Assembly (NCBI GenBank): GCA_016744435.1
Contig: JADGEJ010000012.1
Coordinates: 1 to 64,000 of the forward strand
Origin: Lentibacter sp.
Lineage (GTDB): Bacteria > Pseudomonadota > Alphaproteobacteria > Rhodobacterales > Rhodobacteraceae
Direction of reading: 5' to 3'
DNA length: 64,000 nt
Shown here: positions 35,037 to 44,126 of the stretch, in pieces
How positions within the stretch are numbered: the first letter of the stretch is position 1
Layout: the number at the start of each line of letters is the position of its first letter
Made by a program: the position numbers and the translations under genes
Notes under the pieces: model-generated
The model's input: only the letters and a program-made list of their open reading frames with translations
The model's database searches: none
What the model was told of the DNA's origin: nothing

Positions 35037-36413
35037 TCAGCAGTTGGGCACATTGACGGCGAGGCCGCCCAGGGAAGTTTCTTTATACTTCTCGCTCATG
35101 TCTTGCCCTGTCTGACGCATGGTTTCGATACAGGCATCTAGCGGCACAAGGTGTGTGCCGTCGCCTCTGAGCGCGAGAGAGGCGGCGGATACGGCCTTGA
35201 TCGCACCAAGCCCGTTACGCTCAATACACGGCACTTGCACGAGGCCTTTGACGGGGTCGCACGTCATCCCGAGGTGGTGTTCCAAAGCGATCTCAGCAGC
35301 GTTCTCAACCTGCTCTGGGGTGCCGCCCATGACAGCGCAAAGCCCAGCGGCGGCCATGGCGGCGGCAGAGCCAACCTCTGCTTGGCAGCCTGCTTCGGCA
35401 CCAGAGATGCTCGCGTTGAACTTGACTAACCCGCCGATGGCGGCGGCGGTGAGCAGGAAGTCTTCCACCTTCGTTTCTGTTGCGCCGGGCACGTGATCAA
35501 GCCAGTAGCGGATCACGGCGGGCATAACGCCCGCAGCACCGTTGGTGGGCGCTGTCACAACTTGGCCGCCTGCCGCGTTCTCCTCGTTGACCGCCATAGC
35601 GTAGGTGCTCATCCAGTCGTTGATGGTGTGCGGTGCGCTAAGGTTCATCCCGCGTTCCGCCAGCAGGGCGTCATAAATGCCTTTGGCGCGGCGCTTGACG
35701 TAAAGCCCGCCAGGCAGCTCTCCTTCAGTGTGCAGCCCGCGTTCGATACAGTCGTTCATCACTTGCCAGAGACGGGCGGAGCCTGTGCGCAGGTTGTCGT
35801 GCCCAACGCGCGCGACCTCGTTGGCGCGCTTCATGCTGGCGATGTTCATGCCCGAGGTCTTGGCCATTTGCAGCATCTCGGCAGCTGATTTGAACGGATA
35901 GGGGATCGGCGCGCCGTCATCATCGGTCGCTTTGCCTTGGGCAAGCTCGGCTTCTGTGAGCACGAAGCCGCCGCCGATTGAGTAATATGTCTCGCTAAGG
36001 GTCACGTCGCCCTGCGCGTCAGTTGCCATCAGCACCATGCCGTTGGCGTGGCCCTCAAGGGCAGGGCCAAAGTCAAACACAAGGTCGTCCTTGGGGCGAA
36101 AGGCGAGCGGGGGCAAGTTTGGCGGGGTGACTGTGCCTGTCTTGCGGATCGCGCTCAGCACGGCTTCCGCTTTCTCGTGCTCGTAAGTGTCGGGCAAAAA
36201 GCCTGCGAGGCCCAGTATAGTGGCGCGGTCTGTTGCGTGGCCAACACCCGTGAAAGCGAGCGAGCCGTGCAGCGAGGCTTTCAGCCCGTGAAACTCAAAT
36301 GGTGAGGCGCGCATCGCGTCGAGAAAACGCGCCGCGGCAACCATTGGCCCCATGGTGTGGGACGACGAGGGGCCAACGCCCACTTTGAACATATCAAAAA
36401 CCGACAGAAACAT
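35037..36413 (-). CDS. sdaA: L-serine ammonia-lyase (iron-sulphur type)
   Basis: It deaminates L-serine to pyruvate and ammonia with a [4Fe-4S] centre. The single-chain form (458 aa) has the beta domain at the N-terminus ([20 protein letters not shown]) and the alpha domain at the C-terminus, with cluster cysteines in [18 protein letters not shown] and VQVPCIERN. It is the fused bacterial type. Its ATG shares one base with the stop of the upstream glutathione transferase gene (TAATG), so the two are translationally coupled. Confidence 0.96.
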   Translation of the reverse strand: MFLSVFDMFKVGVGPSSSHTMGPMVAAARFLDAMRASPFEFHGLKASLHGSLAFTGVGHATDRATILGLAGFLPDTYEHEKAEAVLSAIRKTGTVTPPNLPPLAFRPKDDLVFDFGPALEGHANGMVLMATDAQGDVTLSETYYSIGGGFVLTEAELAQGKATDDDGAPIPYPFKSAAEMLQMAKTSGMNIASMKRANEVARVGHDNLRTGSARLWQVMNDCIERGLHTEGELPGGLYVKRRAKGIYDALLAERGMNLSAPHTINDWMSTYAMAVNEENAAGGQVVTAPTNGAAGVMPAVIRYWLDHVPGATETKVEDFLLTAAAIGGLVKFNASISGAEAGCQAEVGSAAAMAAAGLCAVMGGTPEQVENAAEIALEHHLGMTCDPVKGLVQVPCIERNGLGAIKAVSAASLALRGDGTHLVPLDACIETMRQTGQDMSEKYKETSLGGLAVNVPNC

Positions 36414-37111
36414 TAGGTCGCTGATCCTTCTGGAGGGGTGGCATAACGAGGGGTGGTAAACGGTTTGCGGCCAAGGCCTTCGGCGATCGTAGCGGCTTGA
36501 GTGCAGGCGCGGGCTTCGATCTGAGACGCTAGAGTGTGCAAATGCGGCGTGTTAGCAAGGGCAAACCACCGTGACCCAGACGCAGGATAGAGCGCCATCC
36601 AGCGCAGTAGCGTGACCACGTAGAAATCAAGGATACTCACAGTTGCTGAGCCAAACCAGCTGTGGCGCTCAGCGGCAAGCGTATCAAGCTTCGCAAGATG
36701 GGCCGTCAAGCTGGCCTGAAGGCCTTTGCGCAGCGCTGTGCAATTTGCCAGGTCTGGGCCGATGTATTTGTCGGGGTAAAACATCATCCGCAGTTCGGTG
36801 TGCAGGGTGTTTGACACAAAGAACAGCCACTTGAGAAAGTCACCGCGCGTAGGGCTTGAGGGCGCTGGGGCCAGTGCTCCGTGGGTGTCTGCGAGCCAGA
36901 TCAGGATTGCCCCAGTCTCAAAAATGGACCCATTCGGCGTTTCAAGCGTTGGGATCAGCCCGTTAGGGTTGATCGCGAGGTAGCTAGGCGCAGCTTGGGC
37001 CTTGGCCGCCCTGTCAACCAGAACGGTTTCATAGGGCACGCCGAGTTCTTCCAGCGTGAGCCGGATGATCAGCGAGGCGTTGTCGGGGGCGTAGTGTAGG
37101 CGGTATGTCAT
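36413..37111 (-). CDS. glutathione S-transferase family protein
   Basis: The thioredoxin-like N-terminal domain is seen in MTYRLHYAPDNASLIIRLTL and NPNGLIPTLETPNGSIFETG (the Pro and glutathione-binding Glu-Thr). The helical C-terminal domain follows from about residue 90. The start at MTYRLHYAP gives 232 aa, and the 26 codons upstream do not look like part of this fold. The gene is coupled to sdaA. The substrate is unknown. Confidence 0.87.
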   Translation of the reverse strand: MTYRLHYAPDNASLIIRLTLEELGVPYETVLVDRAAKAQAAPSYLAINPNGLIPTLETPNGSIFETGAILIWLADTHGALAPAPSSPTRGDFLKWLFFVSNTLHTELRMMFYPDKYIGPDLANCTALRKGLQASLTAHLAKLDTLAAERHSWFGSATVSILDFYVVTLLRWMALYPASGSRWFALANTPHLHTLASQIEARACTQAATIAEGLGRKPFTTPRYATPPEGSAT

Positions 37112-37297
37112 GACGCTATTATTAGAGTGTATGAATAGTTTTGCAGCCTCTAAATGCGACACTAGGAATGGCTCGGGCGTAGTTTTCACAGCCTCTGTAT
37201 TGCCGCCTTTACATCACTGGTTCCAAAACGGCTTGAACTTACTGAGGGCCCCATGCAAAATGTTTGTGAGGCATATTTCCAGCAAAGGGTTTTTCTG

Positions 37298-37864
37298 ATG
37301 AAGGCATTCGTAGGGTTGGTTTTTTTTGGTGTTTTAGCGGCGCTTCCGGTTGGTGCAGAAACCAGCGGTGAGGGGCTGACGCAAAGAGATATTGAGCGCA
37401 TCAAAGCAGACCCGCCGCGCGCCAAGCGATCATATATGAGCTATGCGCTTGAGCTTGAGCCAAGTGGCGTGATCGGTGGCCAAACCCTTGAAATGGAACG
37501 CGCACGCGGGCAGGCTAGGTGGCGTGCGCAGTTTTACCAAGAGGCCTTTTCTTATGACACGGATGCTGATGGCAAGGTCTCTCTGCTTGAGGCCAAAGCA
37601 GCTGCCGCGCGTGCCGCATCGGGAGATACTTCGCGCTTAAGGGCGACTGAACTGTTGAAGCAGGCCGATGCCAATGAAGATGGTATTGTAGAGTTTTCCG
37701 AGGTGCATACCTTTGCTGTGAAGAGTTTACGTGAAAACAATTCAAATTCGCGCAGTATTGTCCGTATTGGGAAACTTCTGAGTATGGATATGAACAGCGA
37801 TGGCAAAACGGAGTTGAGTGAGATCATCGGTTTCATCGACAAAATTGCCGCCAGTGACGACTAG
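37298..37864 (+). CDS. exported EF-hand protein
   Basis: The signal peptide (MKAFVGLVFFGVLAALPVGA) is followed by three calcium-binding EF-hand loops: DTDADGKVSLLE, DANEDGIVEFSE and DMNSDGKTELSE. The mature protein (about 168 aa) is otherwise charged and helical. It probably binds calcium in the periplasm. The next two genes encode more closely related EF-hand proteins, so the three form a small family locus. GTTTTTCT precedes the start; the ribosome site is weak (AAAGG). Confidence 0.8.
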   Translation: MKAFVGLVFFGVLAALPVGAETSGEGLTQRDIERIKADPPRAKRSYMSYALELEPSGVIGGQTLEMERARGQARWRAQFYQEAFSYDTDADGKVSLLEAKAAAARAASGDTSRLRATELLKQADANEDGIVEFSEVHTFAVKSLRENNSNSRSIVRIGKLLSMDMNSDGKTELSEIIGFIDKIAASDD

Positions 37865-38005
37865 CGCGGTTCAGAACCCAAAACGACGGGCGAGGGGCGG
37901 AGAACGAACGGCAACTATGCTGATCGCCTCTTTAAGATGCACTAAGATGCACTGAGGTTGCTTAAGTTCTCGGTGTGCTATTTCAAACTTCTAGGAGCGT
38001 TTTCG

Positions 38006-38647
38006 GTGAGGAAACTTATTTTGGCGGTTCTTATGGCGTCGGTGCCCGTTGTGGGGAGTTCTGATGTGACCTTCGCGCCTTCACTGATTGCTCGTTCGGA
38101 AAAAAACCAGCTTGACCGCTTGAAAACGCTGCTCGCCAGTAACCCGGCCCAAAGCAAACACCAATATGTGCGGGCTCTTATGATGCTTTCGAGAGATGGC
38201 TTCCTAACGCAAGACATGATCAAACTGGCTGCGGAACGGCAGCTAGCGCAAAGGCGCGCTGGACTTTTGTATGCAGTTTACCAGAATGATCTGGATGGCG
38301 ACGGCATTGTCACGCTTCAAGAGTTAGAAACGCAGAACAAGGCTGTCCAAAAGAACCGCCGCAATGTTGATGAGGTGATGATCTTTTACAGCTACGACCT
38401 CAATGAGGATGATGTGCTGAGTTTTCATGAGGTGTTGTCTTATGCGAGCAAGGAAAGCAAAGCTAAGAATGGTTTGGCAAAGCGGGCAAATCTGCAGCAC
38501 AGAATGCTGATGAGTATGGACATGAACGAGGATGGCGTAGTCACTATTCCGGAAGTTTTGGGCTACATTGATGCTGCTGCGAAAGACGCGGAGACGGCCA
38601 AGGCCAAGAAGGCGCAGGGCATGGTTCCCACAATGGTTGAGGAATAG
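38006..38647 (+). CDS. exported EF-hand protein, tandem copy A
   Basis: It is 213 aa from a GTG start chosen because AGGAG precedes it and the signal peptide (VRKLILAVLMASVPVVGSS) follows directly. EF-hand loops are DLDGDGIVTLQE, DLNEDDVLSFHE (third position changed, Gly replaced by Asp) and DMNEDGVVTIPE. Segments such as SYASKESKAKN and AKKAQGMVPTMVEE are nearly the same in the next gene, of which this is a tandem copy. The second loop lacks the usual Gly, so its calcium binding may be weaker. Confidence 0.83.
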   Translation: MRKLILAVLMASVPVVGSSDVTFAPSLIARSEKNQLDRLKTLLASNPAQSKHQYVRALMMLSRDGFLTQDMIKLAAERQLAQRRAGLLYAVYQNDLDGDGIVTLQELETQNKAVQKNRRNVDEVMIFYSYDLNEDDVLSFHEVLSYASKESKAKNGLAKRANLQHRMLMSMDMNEDGVVTIPEVLGYIDAAAKDAETAKAKKAQGMVPTMVEE

Positions 38648-38812
38648 CTTTACAGCCGCGCCAAAACCCTCTCGCACCTTGCGGCCAAATTTGTAGCGGC
38701 CAAGAGGGCACACCGGATAAATGAAAGCACCTGCGCTGTTTTCCCCCTTTAAGCGGCGGCGAGACTGCTTAAGTTGTGTGCGAGGTATTTCAGACATTTA
38801 GGAGATTGCTTG

Positions 38813-39439
38813 ATGAAGACTCTTGTTTTAGCGGCCGCGCTTGTTGTGGCGCCTGTTTTGGCGAATGCGGATGTGACGTTTGCGCCAGCCTCGTTCACTC
38901 CTGAAGCCCAGCTTGAGCGGATGAAAACACAGCTCACCAAGCGACCGAGCCAAAGCAAGCGCCAATATGTGGCAGCCCTGATGGCGCTCTCAGGCGAAGG
39001 CTACGCGACACAAGACATGGTTGATGCAGCCGCAAAGCGGCAGTTGGCGCAAAGGCGCGCGATGCTTCTGAGCACGGTTTACCAGAATGATCTCGACGGT
39101 GACGGCATTGTCACGCGAGAAGAGATCGAAACGGGGAACAAAGCGGCCCGCATCAACCGTCGCAATGTTGATGCGGTGATGATCCTGTATAGCCACGACC
39201 TTGATGAGGACGGCGCGCTGAGCTTTCATGAGGTGTTGTCATATGCGAGCAAGGAAAGCAAAGCCAAGAATAGCAGGGCAGACCTGCAGCATCAAATGCT
39301 GATGGGGATGGATATGAACGCTGACGGGCAAGTCACCATTCCTGAGGTGATGGGCTACATTGATGCGGCTGTTCAGGAGGCTGAAACAGCGAAGGCCCAA
39401 AAGGCGCAGGGCATGGTGCCCAAGGTTGTTGACGAATAG
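38813..39439 (+). CDS. exported EF-hand protein, tandem copy B
   Basis: The signal peptide MKTLVLAAALVVAPVLANA is followed by three regular EF-hand loops: DLDGDGIVTREE, DLDEDGALSFHE and DMNADGQVTIPE. The sequence parallels copy A throughout, from DVTFAP to the last residues (KAQKAQGMVPKVVDE). TAGGAG precedes the ATG. The 208-aa protein is expected in the periplasm as a calcium-binding or calcium-sensing protein; no partner is evident. Copy B has intact loops where copy A has one altered, so it may be the conserved member. Confidence 0.85.
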   Translation: MKTLVLAAALVVAPVLANADVTFAPASFTPEAQLERMKTQLTKRPSQSKRQYVAALMALSGEGYATQDMVDAAAKRQLAQRRAMLLSTVYQNDLDGDGIVTREEIETGNKAARINRRNVDAVMILYSHDLDEDGALSFHEVLSYASKESKAKNSRADLQHQMLMGMDMNADGQVTIPEVMGYIDAAVQEAETAKAQKAQGMVPKVVDE

Positions 39440-39520
39440 CGGCGCTGCACGCTTAAAACCCTCTCGCACCTTGCGGCCAAATTCCCTATACAGCGGCAGG
39501 GGACATTACACGAGGCTGCC

Positions 39521-40309
39521 ATGACCGGAGAACTTTCACCGATTGATAAGGCTAAATTCGTGGCCGCCAAGCGGGCTGCCGAGTTTGTCGAAGACGGCAT
39601 GCGCGTGGGCCTTGGCACGGGCAGCACGGCCGCGTGGCTGGTGCGCTGTCTTGGTGACATGGTCGAAAAAGACGGCCTCAAGATAAAGGGCGTGCCGACA
39701 AGTGCGCGCACCGCTGAGCTGGCCCGCGATGTGGGCATTGATGTGATCAGCCTTGATGAGGCCAAGTGGCTTGATCTGACGATCGACGGCGCTGACGAGT
39801 TTGACGGCGAGCTAAACCTGATCAAAGGCGGCGGTGGCGCTTTGCTGCAAGAGAAGATCGTCGCGACAGCCTCAGACCAGATGGTTGTGATCGCCGATCT
39901 GGGCAAACAGGTTGAGCGCTTGGGCGCGTTCCCTCTGCCAGTTGAGATTATCCCATTTGGCTGGCAAACCACCAAAACCATCATCGAAGAAGCTCTGGTG
40001 AGCATGGATGTGTTGGGCCGCAACACCACGTTGCGGATGAACGGCTCGGTGCCCTACATCACCGATGAGGGCAATCACATACTTGACCTGCACCTGGGCC
40101 GGATTGGCAATGCGCGCCAGATGAGCTTTGTGCTCAATCAAGTGCCTGGTGTGGTTGAAAATGGGCTGTTCATAGACATCTGTGATCAGGTCGTGATCGG
40201 CCACGGCGACGGCCGCGTAGAGATCCGCGATATCAACGCAGGCACTGTTGAGGTCGATCGGCTGGACTTTGTGGAAGATGACAACTTGTTTACGGATTTG
40301 ATGGATTGA
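39521..40309 (+). CDS. rpiA: ribose-5-phosphate isomerase A
   Basis: It interconverts ribose-5-phosphate and ribulose-5-phosphate. Motifs are GLGTGSTAAWLV (phosphate loop), DLTIDGADEFDGELNLIKGG (catalytic Asp) and LLQEKIVATAS with the catalytic Lys. The 262-aa length is normal. Glutathione reductase follows, so both NADPH-linked genes could be transcribed together. Confidence 0.96.
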   Translation: MTGELSPIDKAKFVAAKRAAEFVEDGMRVGLGTGSTAAWLVRCLGDMVEKDGLKIKGVPTSARTAELARDVGIDVISLDEAKWLDLTIDGADEFDGELNLIKGGGGALLQEKIVATASDQMVVIADLGKQVERLGAFPLPVEIIPFGWQTTKTIIEEALVSMDVLGRNTTLRMNGSVPYITDEGNHILDLHLGRIGNARQMSFVLNQVPGVVENGLFIDICDQVVIGHGDGRVEIRDINAGTVEVDRLDFVEDDNLFTDLMD

Positions 40310-40320
40310 AGGACCTGACT

Positions 40321-41676
40321 ATGAGCTTTGACTACGATCTTTTCGTCATTGGCGGCGGCTCGGGCGGTGTGCGGGCTGCACGTGTAGCCGCTCAGGGTGG
40401 TGCAAAAGTGGCTCTGGCTGAGGAAGACCGCTACGGCGGCACCTGCGTTATTCGTGGTTGTGTGCCCAAGAAGCTGATGGTGTTCGCCAGCGAGTTCCCA
40501 AACGCGATTGCCGATGCGGCGGCGTATGGCTGGACAGTGCATGCGGGCGGCTTTGACTGGAGCGTGTTCAAAGCCAAGCTTGATGCGGAGCTTGACCGTT
40601 TGGAAAACGTTTACCGCGGCATTCTAAAGAACAACGGCGTTGAGACTTATGACATGCGGGCCCGCGTTGTTGGCGCGCATGAGGTTGAGCTGTCAGACGG
40701 CACGCGCAAAAGCGCCAAGCACATTTTGCTGGCAATGGGCGGGCAGCCTGTGAAGCCCGAGCAGCCCGGAGCCGAGCTTGGCATCACGTCAAACGACATT
40801 TTCCACCTGCCAGAGCTGCCCAAGTCGATGCTGATCGTCGGCGGTGGCTACATTGCTTGCGAGTTTGCCGGCATTCTCAACGGTCTGGGCGTGGACGTTA
40901 CGCAGTATTACCGCGGTGCGCAGATCTTGCGCGGCTTTGACGGCGAAGCGCGCGGGCTTGTGTCTGACGAGATGATCCAGAATGGTGTGAAGCTACATCT
41001 CGGCACCAATGTGCTGTCGATGGAGAAGGTTGAAGGCGGCATTGAAGTGAAGGCAACCAACGGCGAGACGCAGGTGTTTGAGCATGTGATGTTTGCCACG
41101 GGCCGCGCGCCCAACACCGAGGGCATGGGGCTGGAAGAGGTTGGCGTAAAGCTGGGCCGTAAGGGCGAAGTGCTGGTTGACGACTATTCCCAGACGCAGG
41201 TGCCAAGCATCTATGCGGTGGGCGATGTGACAGACCGCGTGAACCTGACGCCAGTGGCGATCCGCGAAGGCATGGCCTTTGTTGAGACAGTGTTTAACGG
41301 CAACCCGACCAAGCCTGACCACGCGCTTATTCCGACAGCTATTTTTACCCAGCCCGAGATGGGCACAGTCGGCCTCAGCGAAGAAGATGCGCGCGAGCAG
41401 GAGCCTGTCGAGGTGTACTGCACGTCGTTCAAGCCGATGCAGCAGAGCTTTGCGGGACGCGGCGACCGTGTGCTGATGAAGCTGGTTGTGTCGCAAGCAA
41501 GCCGCAAGGTGCTTGGCTGTCATATCGTGGCGCCGGGGGCGGGCGAAATGATCCAGCTTGCAGGCATCGCCGTAAAGATGGGCGCGACCAAGGAAGACTT
41601 TGACCGCACGGTTGCCGTGCACCCGACAATGAGCGAAGAACTCGTGACAATGAAAGAGCCAGTCCGTAAGGGTTGA
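40321..41676 (+). CDS. gor: glutathione-disulfide reductase
   Basis: It reduces glutathione disulfide with NADPH. FAD-binding GGGSGGVRAARVAA, redox-active disulfide GGTCVIRGCVPKKL, NADPH-binding GGGYIACEFAGI and the C-terminal active-site His in VAVHPTMSEELV are all present in 451 aa. The start at MSFDYDL has AAGGA nine bases upstream. It follows rpiA by 11 bases. Confidence 0.95.
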   Translation: MSFDYDLFVIGGGSGGVRAARVAAQGGAKVALAEEDRYGGTCVIRGCVPKKLMVFASEFPNAIADAAAYGWTVHAGGFDWSVFKAKLDAELDRLENVYRGILKNNGVETYDMRARVVGAHEVELSDGTRKSAKHILLAMGGQPVKPEQPGAELGITSNDIFHLPELPKSMLIVGGGYIACEFAGILNGLGVDVTQYYRGAQILRGFDGEARGLVSDEMIQNGVKLHLGTNVLSMEKVEGGIEVKATNGETQVFEHVMFATGRAPNTEGMGLEEVGVKLGRKGEVLVDDYSQTQVPSIYAVGDVTDRVNLTPVAIREGMAFVETVFNGNPTKPDHALIPTAIFTQPEMGTVGLSEEDAREQEPVEVYCTSFKPMQQSFAGRGDRVLMKLVVSQASRKVLGCHIVAPGAGEMIQLAGIAVKMGATKEDFDRTVAVHPTMSEELVTMKEPVRKG

Positions 41677-41744
41677 AACTTACGCATTGGCACACAAGAT
41701 TAGACATAACGTCTAGAGACATCATAAAGAGAGGAATGCTTTAA

Positions 41745-42905
41745 ATGGCAGGCAATTCTGGCGGCCCATGGGGCGGCGGCGGAAACAATGGCGGAGATGA
41801 TCACGAAGAGCGTGATGAGCGACCACAAGGTGGGCGCAACAACGGCGGTGAGCCGCAGATCCCCGAGATTGATGAGCTGATGAAAAAAGGCCAAGAGCAG
41901 CTGCGCGTCCTGATGGGCGGTCGTGGCGGCGGCAGTGGTAAAGGCGGCGGCAAAGGTGGCAACAACGGGCAAGGGCCTGTCGGGCCGGGCCTCAACCGTG
42001 GCACTATCGGCCTTGCTGTGTTGGTGGCGATCGGCCTTTGGCTGTTTCAGAGCTTTTACACAGTCAAGCCGGAAGAGCAGTCAGTTGAGCTGTTTCTCGG
42101 CGAGTGCAACAGCCCTTGCGTTGGCAACCCCGGCCTTAACTTCGCGCCATGGCCTGTCGTGACTTACGAAGTTGTTCCGGTAACGCGCGAAAAAATCGAA
42201 GACATCGGTGGCGGCACCGGCTCGGAAGCAGGCTTGATGCAGACGGGCGACGAGAACATCGTCGACATCGACTTCCAAGTTGTTTGGAACATCAACAACG
42301 CCGAGGAATTCCTGTTTAACCTGCGTGATCCGAAAGCAACGATCCGCGCAGTTTCGGAATCAGCGATGCGTGAGATTATCGCGCAAAGCGAGCTCGCGCC
42401 TATCCTCAACCGTGACCGTGGGAGCATCGAGCAGCAGCTTGAAACGCTCGTGCAGTCGACGCTCGACAGCTACAACAGTGGCGTGACGATTGTGCGTGCC
42501 AACTTTGACAAGGCCGACCCGCCCGCTGAAGTTATCAACAGCTTCTTTGCTGTGCAGTCAGCCGCTCAGGAACGTGACAAACTTGAAAAGCTAGCCGACG
42601 CCTATGCGAACAAAGTCCTCGCGGCGGCACGTGGTGAAGCGGCTCAGGTTCTGGAAGAAGCCGAAGGCTACCGCGCAAGTGTGGTCAACCAAGCCGAAGG
42701 TGAAGCCAGCCGCTTTACGGCGGTTTTGGTCGAGTACCAGAAAGCGCCAGACGTGACGCGCAAGCGCCTTTACCTTGAGATGATGGAAGATGTCCTTGGT
42801 GACGTCGACAAGATCATCCTTGGAGGCGAAGAGGGCGGACAAGGCGTTGTGCCATACCTGCCGCTCAACGAGCTGCGCAAAAACCAAGCCGGAGGGAACA
42901 ACTGA
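41745..42905 (+). CDS. hflK: FtsH protease modulator HflK
   Basis: This is one half of the HflKC complex that surrounds the membrane protease FtsH. The N-terminus is a Gly/Asn-rich, disordered cytoplasmic stretch with poly-Gly (GGRGGGSGKGGGKGG). One membrane helix (GLAVLVAIGLWLFQSFYTV) precedes the SPFH/prohibitin domain. The C-terminal coiled helices include AARGEAAQVLEEAEGYRASV. The 386-aa length is typical. Its TGA overlaps the hflC ATG by one base. Confidence 0.95.
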   Translation: MAGNSGGPWGGGGNNGGDDHEERDERPQGGRNNGGEPQIPEIDELMKKGQEQLRVLMGGRGGGSGKGGGKGGNNGQGPVGPGLNRGTIGLAVLVAIGLWLFQSFYTVKPEEQSVELFLGECNSPCVGNPGLNFAPWPVVTYEVVPVTREKIEDIGGGTGSEAGLMQTGDENIVDIDFQVVWNINNAEEFLFNLRDPKATIRAVSESAMREIIAQSELAPILNRDRGSIEQQLETLVQSTLDSYNSGVTIVRANFDKADPPAEVINSFFAVQSAAQERDKLEKLADAYANKVLAAARGEAAQVLEEAEGYRASVVNQAEGEASRFTAVLVEYQKAPDVTRKRLYLEMMEDVLGDVDKIILGGEEGGQGVVPYLPLNELRKNQAGGNN

Positions 42906-43783
42906 TGCGGACTTCTACATATATCCTGCCAGTGATTGTTCTGGCGATTGCGGCGATCTTGTCGTCAGTGTTTATTGTGGACGAGCGCGAAAAAGCGCTG
43001 GTGCTGCAGTTTGGTAAGGTTGTCGACGTCATTGACGAGCCGGGCCTCGCGTTCAAGATCCCGCTGATGCAGGAAGTTGTGCGCTATGACGACCGTATCT
43101 TGAGCCGCGATGTGACGCAGTTTCAAGTTACCCCGTCTGATGACCGCCGTCTCGAAGTCAACGCCTTTGCACGCTACCGTATCGCCGATGTCGAGCGGTT
43201 CCGCCAAGCGACGGCTGCGGGGGGTGATGACGCGATCGACGTGGCAGGCCGCCGGCTTGACAGTATCTTGCGCTCGAAAACCCGCGAAGTCTTGGGCTCG
43301 GTCACATCAAACGACATTCTCTCGTCTGATCGTGCCGCGCTGATGCTGCGGATTCGCAACGGTGCTATCTCTGACGCGCGTGCGCTGGGCCTCGACATTA
43401 TCGACGTGCGCCTCAAGCGGACAGACTTGCCCGATGCCAACCTCGCGGCCACATTCGGCCGGATGCAGGCCGAGCGCGAGCGTGAAGCCGCAGACGAGAT
43501 TGCCCGTGGTAACGAGGCCGCGCAACGTGTGCGTGCTCTGGCCAACAGAACGCAGGTCGAGATCGTGTCTGACGCCAAGCGTAAGGCCGAGATCACCCGT
43601 GGTGAGGCTGACGCCAAGCGCAACGCTATCTTTGCGGAAGCCTTTGGGGCGGACGAGGAGTTCTTTGAATTCTACCGCTCGCTCAACGCCTACCGTGGCG
43701 CTCTTAAAGGCAAAAACACCAGCATGGTGATGTCGCCTGATAGTGAGTTCTTTAACTATCTGAAGAGCGACAGCGGTAAGTGA
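42905..43783 (+). CDS. hflC: FtsH protease modulator HflC
   Basis: The partner of HflK. A single N-terminal membrane helix (ILPVIVLAIAAILSSVFIVD) is followed by the SPFH domain (EKALVLQFGKVVDVIDEPGL) and a helical region with AEREREAADEIARGNEAAQR and ITRGEADAKRNAIFAEAF. At 292 aa it is full length. It is coupled to hflK upstream and, by a GTGA overlap, to a DUF2065 gene downstream. Confidence 0.95.
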   Translation: MRTSTYILPVIVLAIAAILSSVFIVDEREKALVLQFGKVVDVIDEPGLAFKIPLMQEVVRYDDRILSRDVTQFQVTPSDDRRLEVNAFARYRIADVERFRQATAAGGDDAIDVAGRRLDSILRSKTREVLGSVTSNDILSSDRAALMLRIRNGAISDARALGLDIIDVRLKRTDLPDANLAATFGRMQAEREREAADEIARGNEAAQRVRALANRTQVEIVSDAKRKAEITRGEADAKRNAIFAEAFGADEEFFEFYRSLNAYRGALKGKNTSMVMSPDSEFFNYLKSDSGK

Positions 43784-43980
43784 TCTGGGCCAATGCCCTT
43801 TTGGCCCTCGGGCTTGTATTACTCTTGGAGGGGCTGGTCTATGTGCTGGCCCCTTCGCTTGTTGAACAGCTCTTGCAAGCGCTGCGCGACATTCCGGTTG
43901 AGGCGCGCCGGATGGTTGGCGCTTTGGCTGCGGTTTTAGGCCTTTTGCTCGTCTATGGGGCAAAGGCGTTGGGCGCATAG
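43780..43980 (+). CDS. DUF2065 small membrane protein
   Basis: The 66-aa protein has two hydrophobic helices (ALLALGLVLLLEGLVYVLAP and MVGALAAVLGLLLVYGAKA), the pattern of DUF2065 (YjeT), which often follows hflC. It starts with a GTG inside the hflC stop codon, so it is translated with the protease modulators. Function unknown. Confidence 0.85.
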   Translation: MIWANALLALGLVLLLEGLVYVLAPSLVEQLLQALRDIPVEARRMVGALAAVLGLLLVYGAKALGA

Positions 43981-44126
43981 GCAGATAAAAGCCTAAAAAG
44001 CGTCTGTTCACGCGCGGTTTACCTAAAAGTGCGCAGACTGGTAGTTGCTATGTTCTGCATCAAGGTTACATTCAAATCAGCAACTCGGGGCAACTCGGGC
44101 ATCTCACGAGATGAAGGAGTATCGGT

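Larger units (their letters stand above)
37961..39483 (+). repeat. tandem duplication of the EF-hand gene and its flanks
   Basis: Both units start with CTTAAGTT (37961 and 38768) upstream of the gene and end after the gene in an identical 29-base stretch beginning AAAACCCTCTCGCACC (38663-38691 and 39455-39483). The unit is about 0.8 kb. Upstream of the first copy is a small direct repeat, TAAGATGCAC twice (37933-37952). Confidence 0.85.
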
